The notes beneath the pieces are model-generated. The model had not been told where the DNA came from and ran no database searches. It saw only the letters and a program-made list of their open reading frames with translations. A program made the position numbers and the translations under genes. 8,208 nt of DNA from Gemmatimonadaceae bacterium (GTDB lineage Bacteria > Gemmatimonadota > Gemmatimonadetes > Gemmatimonadales > Gemmatimonadaceae): NCBI GenBank assembly GCA_025357975.1, contig JANYKY010000404.1, positions 1 to 8,208 of the forward strand, written 5' to 3'. Of this stretch, positions 1-5,665 are shown in pieces; position 1 is the stretch's first letter, and each line of letters begins with the position of its first letter.

Positions 1-2
1 CG

Positions 3-647
3 GTTGATCTCGTCGATGATGAGGACGTGCGGTCGCTCGTCCTGGCGCGCGCGCTCGCAGTTCAGGAAGTGAATGCAGCGATGGGAGTGATTGTCGCCGC
101 GCCGACGGCTGGCGGGGCGGGGACTCTCCCAGCGGTGTTGACTGGACTTGCCCAGGCGCGGGGGATTGCGGATGAAAAGGTGCTCGATGCTTTAGCGACC
201 GCGGGTCTCATTGGGGCTGTGATTGCGGAGCGAGCTTCGTTGTCGGGTGCGGAAGGCGGATGCCAGGCAGAGACGGGGGCGGGCGCTGCGATGGCTGCGG
301 GGTCTGCGACTGAGATGCTGGGAGGCTCGCCGAGTCAGGTGGGACACGCGGTTGCGTTGACAATGCAGGGAATGCTGGGATTGGTTTGCGATCCGCTTGG
401 GGGGTTGGTAGAGCTTCCGTGTGTCTACAGGAACGCGACCGGGGCGGCGATTGCGCTTGCTGGAATCGAGATGGCGCTTGCCGGGATCAAGTTTGCGATC
501 CCGTGCGATGAAGTCATAGATGTGATGGGTGAGATCGGCAGGGAAATGGATGTCCGGTATCGTGAGACCGCCGGGGGCGGCCTCGCGGCGACGCCGACTG
601 GGCGCAAGCTCGCGAAGGAAAGGCTGTACCAGATCCGCCGGTCTTAG
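3..647 (+). CDS. sdaA: L-serine dehydratase, iron-sulfur type, alpha domain (5' partial)
   Basis: Deaminates L-serine to pyruvate and ammonia in the cytoplasm using a [4Fe-4S] cluster. The reading frame is open to the left edge, so the true start is upstream; a GTG at 27 is internal to the conserved fold and is not the likely start. Visible family signatures are MGVIVAAPTAGGAGTLP (substrate-loop region), GCQAETGAGAAMAAGS, GLVCDPLGGLVELPC and the C-terminal GGLAATPTG. The three cysteines expected to hold the cluster are encoded at about 261, 387 and 420. Only the C-terminal alpha domain is visible, so I cannot tell a separate alpha subunit (SdaAA) from a fused beta-alpha SdaA. The first motif has GGAG where many homologues have GSCG; I would not read a functional change into that. 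A 76-base gap separates it from pspA. Confidence 0.93.
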   Translation, partial: VDLVDDEDVRSLVLARALAVQEVNAAMGVIVAAPTAGGAGTLPAVLTGLAQARGIADEKVLDALATAGLIGAVIAERASLSGAEGGCQAETGAGAAMAAGSATEMLGGSPSQVGHAVALTMQGMLGLVCDPLGGLVELPCVYRNATGAAIALAGIEMALAGIKFAIPCDEVIDVMGEIGREMDVRYRETAGGGLAATPTGRKLAKERLYQIRRS

Positions 648-723
648 CCACGAATTTACTGGTAGTCGTTCGCGGGATTGGGTATCTTGGCGGACGATGG
701 ACACTACGAGGTAACAACGTAAA

Positions 724-1503
724 ATGAGCATTTTCGACCGAATCGCTCGTCTCTTCAGATCCAATGTCAATGACCTGATCTCTTCGGCAGAACAGCCAGA
801 GAAGATGCTGAATCAGATCATTATCGACATGCGGTCGCAGCTGGTGAAGGCCAAGCAGCAGGTCGCAGCGGCGATCGCTGACGAGAAGCGTCTTCAGGAT
901 CAGGCTGCTTCCGAGCTTCGTGAGGCTGAGGAATGGGAGCATCGTGCAATGCTCGCCGTGAAAGAGGGAAGGGATGATCTCGCGAAGCAGGCGTTGATGC
1001 GTCGGGGCGAGCATGTTTCGCGCGGCTCGCAGATGCAGCTCACGTGGGAGGCGCACAAGCAGGAGACTGATCGTCTCAAGGAATCACTCCGCGGCCTCAA
1101 CGACAATATCGAAGAGGCGTCGCGAAAGAAGAACCTTCTTCTTGCAAAGCAGCGAAGGGCCGATGCGCAGAAGCGGATTTCGGAAACGATGTCGTCGATT
1201 TCCGAGAAGTCTGCGTTTGAAGCGTTTGCCAGGATGGAGGAGAAGATCGACCAGAACGAGCGTCAGATTCGCGCGCATGTCGAGATCAACGAGGAGTTTT
1301 CGGGTGATCGTCTCGCGAGCGACTTCAAGCGTCTCGAGGCGACTGCCGGGTCGGCTGGTGCGGATGCGCAGCTTACGGCCCTCAAGCAAAAAATGGGATT
1401 GATTGCGGCGCCTGCGGCGGACAGCAATAAGCAGCTGGGCGCGGGCGAATCCGATGAGATTGCTGAAGTCGAAGAAATTCATGACGAGAACGCGACTCAT
1501 TGA
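724..1503 (+). CDS. pspA: PspA/IM30 (Vipp1) family membrane-stress protein
   Basis: Peripheral membrane protein of the ESCRT-III-like PspA/IM30 superfamily, which binds and stabilises stressed inner membrane. The N-terminus MSIFDRIARLFRSNVNDLI is the amphipathic membrane-binding helix typical of the family. It is followed by SSAEQPEKMLNQIIIDM and long charged, Ala/Gln/Glu-rich helices to about residue 215 that form the coiled-coil hairpin. The 259-residue length is somewhat above the roughly 220-230 of E. coli PspA; the surplus is an acidic tail rich in Glu and Asp. A GAGGT Shine-Dalgarno at 708-712 sits 11 bases before the ATG. The stop overlaps the TTG start of the next gene (TTGA), implying translational coupling. 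No pspBC or pspF gene is visible, so regulation is unknown. Confidence 0.93.
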   Translation: MSIFDRIARLFRSNVNDLISSAEQPEKMLNQIIIDMRSQLVKAKQQVAAAIADEKRLQDQAASELREAEEWEHRAMLAVKEGRDDLAKQALMRRGEHVSRGSQMQLTWEAHKQETDRLKESLRGLNDNIEEASRKKNLLLAKQRRADAQKRISETMSSISEKSAFEAFARMEEKIDQNERQIRAHVEINEEFSGDRLASDFKRLEATAGSAGADAQLTALKQKMGLIAAPAADSNKQLGAGESDEIAEVEEIHDENATH

Positions 1504-2711
1504 GTGAGACGTTGGGCGGCCAGCATTTCAAGCTAGGGTCCGCATTAGCAACAGTAGTTCTCACGATTCTTGGTCTGTGGCTCGTTGGCGCTACTGCCGG
1601 CGTTTTTTTGCTTCTTTTCCTGGCCATCATCATCTCTCTGTTTCTTGGCGCGGTGAGGGATTTCCTTGTCGAGCGAGCTCACGTTCCGCCGAGACTCGCT
1701 TTTTTTCTGTCAGTGATTGGAACAGTCGTGGCGATTTTCGGATTGCTGGCGATTCTCGTTCCGCCGGTTATCGAGCAGACGCGCGGGTTGATCGTCACGC
1801 TGCCGGCGACAATCGAGAATTGGGAAGGCGGAATCGATCACTTCGTCGCGCGCTTTCCCGCCATGCGCGATTTCTGGACTCCGGGCCAGCATCGGGTTCT
1901 CAAAGCTGTTTACGATCGAGTGTCAACCGGTGCGGGTGATGTAGCTCCAAAGGTGTTCACGGCGGTGAACATGCTCATAGAAGCTTTCGCTGTGTTTGTG
2001 ATGAGCATTTATCTCGCGCTTCAACCGGGCGTGTATCGTGAATGGTTGATTGCGCTATTTCCGCCGGTGCATCGCGATCTCATTCGTGATGTGCTTCGTG
2101 ATCTGGCTGATGCGTTGCGTGCGTATATCGTTGCGCAGCTGACCACGATGAGCGTTCTCGCGGCGCTTACCGCGTTCGGTTTGTATCTGTTGAACGTTCC
2201 GTATTGGTTGACGTTCGGAATTTTCACGGGTGCTGTGGCGATTATTCCGTTTTTTGGAACTCTGCTTTCGACGACGCTGCCGGCGATGTTCGTGTTGAGC
2301 GGGCCGGGCGGTGGGTCGAGAGCGGCGATGGTGATGGGCCTCGGCGTTGTGGTGCACTTGATCGAGGGCAACATCGTGTCGCCGCTCGTGATGTCGCACA
2401 AGATCGAGCTGCCGCCAGTATTGACGATCATGTCGGTGCTTGTGATTGGCAAAATTCTCGGGCCGCTCGGGCTGGTGATTGCGTTGCCGATGCTGGCGTC
2501 GCTGATGGTGATTGTGCGGCGGATTCTGATGAACCGGATTTATGAGGGGAAGGGATTCCGGAAGAGCACGAGGGATCGGACGTTCGTCTTGAGAGTGCCA
2601 GCTCCGGATGGTGGAGTGTTGCTGGCGAATCCGCCGTTCGCCGATGTTCTGCGGTTTCGGGAGAAGCTCGATGTGGTGGTTCCGCCGCCGGTGGTGGTGA
2701 AGACCGCGTAG
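1500..2711 (+). CDS. AI-2E/PerM (UPF0118) family membrane transporter-like protein
   Basis: Polytopic inner-membrane protein of the AI-2E exporter-like family, which includes E. coli TqsA and PerM; substrates of most members are unknown. Hydrophobic segments lie near residues 12-50 (two helices), 65-90, 155-180, 215-240, 240-270 and 275-345. The family signature is near residues 283-320: HLIEGNIVSPLVMSHKIELP followed by the LGPLGLVIALP block. A polar tail of about 60 residues ends in VVPPPVVVKTA. The start is taken as TTG at 1500, overlapping the pspA stop, with GACGAG at 1483-1488 as a weak Shine-Dalgarno. A second in-frame TTG at 1512 is possible; the nearby GTG at 1504 is out of frame. The pairing suggests a small envelope-related operon, but the transport substrate cannot be inferred. 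Confidence 0.88.
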   Translation: MSETLGGQHFKLGSALATVVLTILGLWLVGATAGVFLLLFLAIIISLFLGAVRDFLVERAHVPPRLAFFLSVIGTVVAIFGLLAILVPPVIEQTRGLIVTLPATIENWEGGIDHFVARFPAMRDFWTPGQHRVLKAVYDRVSTGAGDVAPKVFTAVNMLIEAFAVFVMSIYLALQPGVYREWLIALFPPVHRDLIRDVLRDLADALRAYIVAQLTTMSVLAALTAFGLYLLNVPYWLTFGIFTGAVAIIPFFGTLLSTTLPAMFVLSGPGGGSRAAMVMGLGVVVHLIEGNIVSPLVMSHKIELPPVLTIMSVLVIGKILGPLGLVIALPMLASLMVIVRRILMNRIYEGKGFRKSTRDRTFVLRVPAPDGGVLLANPPFADVLRFREKLDVVVPPPVVVKTA

Positions 2712-2779
2712 GCGTTGAGCTGGTGGCGCCGGCGCGCGGATGATGTCCGCTGCGTGTCGTGCGTGAACGATCGTCAGTG

Positions 2780-3802
2780 ATGGCCGATTCCCCAATCGTT
2801 CGCATCCCGCTCACTCATCTTGGTTTGCGTGCCGAGCCCAAGCGCCGTTTTCGCCTCATGGAGCAGCTGCGGCGTCGCCTCCGAACTCGTCACTACAGTA
2901 GAAACACGGAAGATGCGTACTGTGGCTGGGTGCGGCGTTTCATCCTGTTTCACGATCGACGCAGTCCAGCGACGATGGGTGAACCGGAGATTGCCGCGTA
3001 TCTGACGCATCTGGCGGTCGATAAGAATATGAGTGCTTCGACGCAGAATCAGGCGCTTCACGCGATTCTTTTTCTCTACCAGCACGTGTTCGGGCAACCG
3101 GTTGGATTTGTCAAAGTGATGTTGCCGGCGCGGCGGCCCGTTCGACCTCCCATCGTTCTGTCGCAGGCGGAAGTGAGAACCGTCCTGGCGGCGATGCGGG
3201 GTGTGCCGAGGTTGTGTGCGACGCTGATGTATGGAAGTGGGCTGCGCCTGTCGGAGTGTCTATCGCTCCGGATCAAGGATGTCGACCTGGATCGTCGCGA
3301 GATTCTTGTGAGAGCCGGGAAGGGTGACAAGGATCGGAGAGTACCCTTGCCGGCGACTGCGATGCCCGCGCTTCGCGTTCTGATGGAACGCGTTCGAAAG
3401 CAGCACATGCAGGATCTCGCGCACGGGGTCTCAGGCGCCGCGTTGCCGCAAGCGCCGGGCCGCAAGCTTCCGAACGCGGATCGCGACTGGGCGTGGCAGT
3501 TCGTGTTTCCGGCGACTCGGGTTTATCAGGAGAAGGCGACCGGGATTCGCCGCCGGCATCATTTGCACGAGACCGTCATTCAGCGTGCGATGACAGAAGC
3601 TGTGAGGGCGAGCCGAATTTCGAAGCGCGCAACGTGTCATTCGCTGCGTCACTCATTTGCGACGCATCTTCTCGAGGCTGGGGCGGACATTCGTACGATT
3701 CAGGAGTTACTGGGACACTCGAATGTGCAGACGACGATGAAGTACACCCATGTGTTGAATCGTGGGGGGTTGGGAGTGCAGAGTCCGGCGGATCGACTGT
3801 GA
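2780..3802 (+). CDS. intI: Integron integrase IntI (tyrosine recombinase)
   Basis: Site-specific recombinase that inserts and excises gene cassettes by attI x attC and attC x attC recombination. Residues from the ATG at 2780 (340 aa; IntI1 has 337): N-terminal SAM-like domain about 25-115; catalytic R156 (YGSGLRLSE), K181 (GKGDKDR), H287 and R290 (CHSLRHSFATHLL), H313 (LLGHS) and nucleophile Y322 (YTHVLNRGGLGV). Between the catalytic boxes, near residues 232-270, is the extra IntI-specific segment (DWAWQFVFPA ... RRRHHLHETVIQRA) that separates integron integrases from XerC/D. The ending SPADRL is also IntI-like. In-frame GTG at 2759 is an alternative start; neither has a clear Shine-Dalgarno. 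The gene is intact and points toward the cassettes, which lie at its 3' end, opposite to class 1 integrons. No CTGT-N8-ACAG LexA box is visible upstream. Confidence 0.95.
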   Translation: MADSPIVRIPLTHLGLRAEPKRRFRLMEQLRRRLRTRHYSRNTEDAYCGWVRRFILFHDRRSPATMGEPEIAAYLTHLAVDKNMSASTQNQALHAILFLYQHVFGQPVGFVKVMLPARRPVRPPIVLSQAEVRTVLAAMRGVPRLCATLMYGSGLRLSECLSLRIKDVDLDRREILVRAGKGDKDRRVPLPATAMPALRVLMERVRKQHMQDLAHGVSGAALPQAPGRKLPNADRDWAWQFVFPATRVYQEKATGIRRRHHLHETVIQRAMTEAVRASRISKRATCHSLRHSFATHLLEAGADIRTIQELLGHSNVQTTMKYTHVLNRGGLGVQSPADRL

Positions 3803-4022
3803 GGTAGTGGGTGGTTGCAGATGCTGTACTCTCCATTCAAGAATCCGTTAGTTATGCTGCAAGGCTTCGCAGCATAGCTATCAGCAGCTCGGAGTTGAAG
3901 TTTCGTAAAGCGTTGTTGTGGTTGAGTTTAGAATGACCGCGAAGATACCAAGCTGGCCGATCACCGCAGAGCTTCGCTATCTTCCGTTCGCCTGACTGCA
4001 TAACTCTGCAGTACGATACTAG
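3803..4022 (+). other. Presumed attI region between intI and cassette 1
   Basis: Non-coding stretch between the intI stop and the first cassette. By position it must contain the primary recombination site attI, ending with G at 4022 just before the cassette. It holds three inverted structures: a 12-bp hairpin at 3849-3880, a two-block imperfect hairpin at 3941-3984 (GAAGATA/TATCTTC and AAGCT/AGCTT), and ACTGCA-taactc-TGCAGT at 3995-4012. Accessory integrase-binding repeats cannot be assigned by eye. A TAGAAT -10-like hexamer at 3929-3934 has no acceptable -35 partner, so I do not call the cassette promoter. Confidence 0.6.
3849..3880 (+). other. Stem-loop 47 bases after intI
   Basis: TAGTTATGCTGC at 3849-3860 pairs with GCAGCATAGCTA at 3869-3880: 12 base pairs including one G-U wobble, with an 8-base loop. 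No U-run follows, so a factor-independent terminator is unlikely. It could end or stabilise the intI transcript, or belong to attI. Confidence 0.5.
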
Positions 4023-4028
4023 TTAGGA
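4022..4028 (+). other. attI/cassette-1 junction core site GTTAGGA
   Basis: GTTAGGA fits the core consensus GTTRRRY except at the last base. The crossover is expected between G4022 and T4023. The bases TTAGGA belong to cassette 1: joined to the cassette's last G (4508) they give GTTAGGA, the exact reverse complement of the R'' core TCCTAAC at 4422-4428. That fit is strong evidence that 4022/4023 is the recombination point. Confidence 0.85.
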
Positions 4029-4508
4029 TGCGGAGCGAGTTCTACACATAGGAAGGATGTGAAATGCCATTCTCCGAGATCGAGCGCCCGCGCCTCCGCA
4101 AAATCTTGGCAAAGTGGGTTGAGGAAGTTCCGATACACGTGCGTCATCAGGTGCGCAACGGATTTCGAATCGAACCGAACGCTGTGGTCATTTTCGAGAG
4201 CAGGCCGTCCTTCCAGTCTCCTCACGAATGGCGTGACGAAGACATTGCCAAGTTCCGCTTCGTTCGGGCAGCCAAGGAATGGCGCCTCTTTTGTCAGTTC
4301 CGGGATCTCAAGTGGCGCGCCTACGAAGCGTTGCCGAGCGCCGATACGTTCTATGAATTGTTCGCGGAAGTCCGTCGTGACCCAACGGGCATTTTCTGGG
4401 GATAGACCGTGGCGAGCCGCGTCCTAACAAACGCTGAAGCTGACAAGCGATCTATTGTGCGCTCGCTTCGCTCGCTCTTATTGTATTCGCTTGCAGCTTA
4501 GCTAATCG
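4023..4508 (+). mobile_element. Integron gene cassette 1 (486 bp, DUF3024-like gene)
   Basis: Runs from the T after the first core G to the G of the attC-1 R' core. It contains a 41-base leader, one ORF (4064-4405) and attC-1 at the 3' end, the standard cassette layout with the ORF in the same direction as attC. The circular form would restore a perfectly complementary R''/R' pair (TCCTAAC/GTTAGGA). Confidence 0.87.
4064..4405 (+). CDS. DUF3024-like cassette protein (113 aa)
   Basis: Small soluble protein that I recognise as resembling the DUF3024 family; no function is established for it. Features seen: an N-terminal helix (EIERPRLRKILAKWVEE), then VRNGFRIEPNAVVIFESRPS, the hallmark-like aromatic patches KFRFVRAAKEWRLF and DLKWRAYEAL, and the C-terminal DPTGIFWG. 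The mixture reads as a compact alpha/beta domain with no signal peptide or membrane segment. AGGAAGG at 4050-4056 lies 7 bases before the ATG, a strong ribosome site carried within the cassette, so it can be translated independently of intI. Its stop at 4403-4405 is 16 bases before attC-1. Family members are, to my knowledge, common as cassette cargo. Overlapping frames in the same span are shadows. Confidence 0.82.
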   Translation: MPFSEIERPRLRKILAKWVEEVPIHVRHQVRNGFRIEPNAVVIFESRPSFQSPHEWRDEDIAKFRFVRAAKEWRLFCQFRDLKWRAYEALPSADTFYELFAEVRRDPTGIFWG

Positions 4509-4514
4509 TTAGGC
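4422..4514 (+). repeat. attC-1 recombination site (93 nt)
   Basis: R'' core TCCTAAC at 4422-4428 and R' core GTTAGGC at 4508-4514. The inner arms 4437-4450 and 4487-4499 pair over 13 bp with one unpaired A at 4443, the extrahelical base on the R''-L'' side that sets attC polarity for IntI. The central part (GCTCGCTTCGCTCGC at 4461-4475) forms the variable terminal region. Size and architecture match ordinary attC sites, and the arm AGCTGACAAGCG resembles that of attC-2. Confidence 0.92.
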
Positions 4515-5391
4515 AACTCCCGAAAGTTTCCTCGAAGGGTCAGGGCAATGGTGAGGAATGTTGGACGCTTATGACACGATCGGCCGCTCGTATTCGACGC
4601 GACGCCAGCCTGACCCCCGGCTGGCCGCGAGGCTCGACGCGTTGATCGGCTCCGACGGCACCGTCCTCAACGTCGGTGCCGGAACGGGTTCCTACGAGCC
4701 CAACCGAAGGGGAGTTGTCGCAGTCGAGCCATCCACGGTAATGCTCAGTCAACGCTCGCCTTCCGCCGCGCCGGCAGTGCGAGCGGTTGCCGAGGCGCTT
4801 CCATTTCAGGACAGAGCATTCGACGTCGTGCTCGGCATCCTGACGGTGCACCACTGGAACGACCAGAGACGAGGGCTCGAGGAATGCGCTCGCGTTGCCC
4901 GAGACCGCGTCGTGATTCTAACGTGGGATCCCGATGCGGAGGGATTCTGGCTAGTTCGAGACTACTTTCCAGACATTCTTGCGATCGATCGGCGGATTTT
5001 CCCTTCCATGGCACTGTTGCGCGCCGTCCTTGGCCCAATCACTGTGCAGTCCTTGCCCATTCCGCGCGATTGCGTGGATGGATTCCTTGGTGCCTTTTGG
5101 CTGCGACCGGAAGCGTACCTTGACGAAGAAGTCCGTGCAGGCATTTCCACTTTCGGTCGATTAACGAACATCGGTCCGCGGCTTGAACGGTTGGAGGGCG
5201 ATCTACATTCGAGCAACTGGGAACGGCGCAATGCTGAATTACACGACCGCACTGACCTCGACGTCGGTTATCGTTTGGTCATGGCCGAGAGCCGTTGCGC
5301 GGAGCGCTTAACGAACGTTCCAGTTGACAAGCGCTTTTCGGATGCGGCTTCGCCGCAATGGTGGTAGTGTGCTTGCAGCTGAACCAAGGCG
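4509..5391 (+). mobile_element. Integron gene cassette 2 (883 bp, methyltransferase gene)
   Basis: Begins at T4509 inside the attC-1 R' core (TTAGGC) and ends at G5391, the first base of the attC-2 R' core. Circularisation would give R' GTTAGGC, which pairs with R'' GCTTAAC through six Watson-Crick pairs and one G-U wobble. It contains one ORF that runs into attC-2. Confidence 0.85.
4558..5367 (+). CDS. Class I SAM-dependent methyltransferase (cassette-borne)
   Basis: Transfers a methyl group from S-adenosylmethionine; the substrate is unknown. Of 269 residues, the N-terminal half is a Rossmann-fold Methyltransf_11-like domain: motif I VLNVGAGTG (36-44), acidic motif II residue E57 in VVAVEPS, then AEALPFQDRAFDVVLG (78-93), the equivalent of the usual LPF.D.SFD block, and LTVHHW (95-100). 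The C-terminal half is helical with no recognised domain. The start ATG at 4558 lacks a well-spaced Shine-Dalgarno (GAAGGG at 4534-4539 is 18 bases away, GTGAGG at 4551-4556 is one base away); an upstream ATG at 4548 is out of frame and soon stops. The last 19 residues are encoded inside attC-2, so the tail is set by the recombination site rather than by the enzyme's fold. Confidence 0.87.
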   Translation: MLDAYDTIGRSYSTRRQPDPRLAARLDALIGSDGTVLNVGAGTGSYEPNRRGVVAVEPSTVMLSQRSPSAAPAVRAVAEALPFQDRAFDVVLGILTVHHWNDQRRGLEECARVARDRVVILTWDPDAEGFWLVRDYFPDILAIDRRIFPSMALLRAVLGPITVQSLPIPRDCVDGFLGAFWLRPEAYLDEEVRAGISTFGRLTNIGPRLERLEGDLHSSNWERRNAELHDRTDLDVGYRLVMAESRCAERLTNVPVDKRFSDAASPQWW

Positions 5392-5393
5392 TT
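5306..5393 (+). repeat. attC-2 recombination site, split by IS in its R' core
   Basis: R'' core GCTTAAC at 5306-5312. The arms 5321-5334 and 5369-5381 pair over 13 bp (two wobbles), with a bulged A at 5327 placed as in attC-1 (TTGACAAGC against GCTTGCAGC). The apex is a GCGGC-ttc-GCCGC hairpin at 5344-5356. The R' core starts GTT at 5391-5393 but then runs into the IS. Joining 5393 to 6933 restores GTTAGGC, a perfect GTTRRRY. As it stands the core reads GTTGATA and is probably impaired. Confidence 0.88.
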
Positions 5394-5394
5394 G

Positions 5395-5409
5395 ATATGA
5401 CTGGGCTGG
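5395..5409 (+). repeat. IS subterminal inverted repeat, transposase 3' end
   Basis: ATATGACTGGGCTGG is the exact reverse complement of the 15 bases at 6913-6927. It lies one base inside the inferred IS border, or three if only the 13-bp core is counted. Confidence 0.9.
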
Positions 5410-5665
5410 TGTCAATAGGTCGCTAGTAATTGTGTTGAAGTGGCCATGGTACGACGTGGGCGCGAGGCAGCATCGACGGTTGATCCTGCTGATATACGCC
5501 GATTACCGAATTGCTTCGGCAGCGCGGCAAGAATTGGATTCGTCGGGAGCTGACTCATTCTAGGCTCGGGGATCCTGCATCAGATTTCGATGAGGCCGCA
5601 TAACGCCTTCGAGAATGCTCGCACATCGAGCCTCGACACCACGCGCCGGACCATGACCGATCTTC
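5410..5665 (-). ncRNA. Candidate seekRNA/bridge RNA region of the IS
   Basis: This 256-base non-coding stretch lies between the transposase stop and the inverted repeat, where IS1111-group elements encode the RNA that guides target choice. Read on the transposase strand, the segment at 5609-5595 is AAGGCGTTATGCGGC. The restored attC-2 target is AAGGCGTTAGGCGGC, giving 14 of 15 identities across the insertion point. The segment lies in a loop closed by GAGGC/GCCTC (5592-5596 with 5630-5634), next to a small CTCG/CGAG hairpin (5618-5630), as expected for a target-binding loop. A second, weak match is ATATCAG at 5495-5489, identical to the junction of a circularised IS. RNA ends and promoter are not determined. 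Confidence 0.65.

Noticed and set aside
514..1056. Long antisense frames across sdaA and pspA
   Set aside because: Arg/His/Ser-rich shadows of conserved genes on the opposite strand.
2712..2779. LexA/SOS box upstream of intI
   Set aside because: No CTGT-N8-ACAG or close variant; a lineage-specific LexA motif cannot be excluded.
3849..3880. Factor-independent terminator for intI
   Set aside because: Good stem but no T-run after it; kept only as a stem-loop.
3906..3934. TAGAAT as the -10 of a cassette promoter
   Set aside because: No -35-like hexamer at 16-18 bases and no extended -10; too weak to call.
3998..4028. GCATAAC and GTTAGGA read as an R''/R' pair of a tiny attC
   Set aside because: Only about 30 bases apart, with no L''/L' arms or bulged base; far below normal attC size.
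4059..4427. Overlapping 122-codon frame across the DUF3024-like gene
   Set aside because: Arg/Ser-rich translation with no motif; the other frame has a strong Shine-Dalgarno and family motifs.
5595..5625. CATAACGCCTT resembling the start of a third attC, which would make 5400-5665 a cassette
   Set aside because: No partner L' or GTTRRRY core follows at a suitable distance, the region is inside the IS borders, and the string is better explained as the IS target-guide segment.
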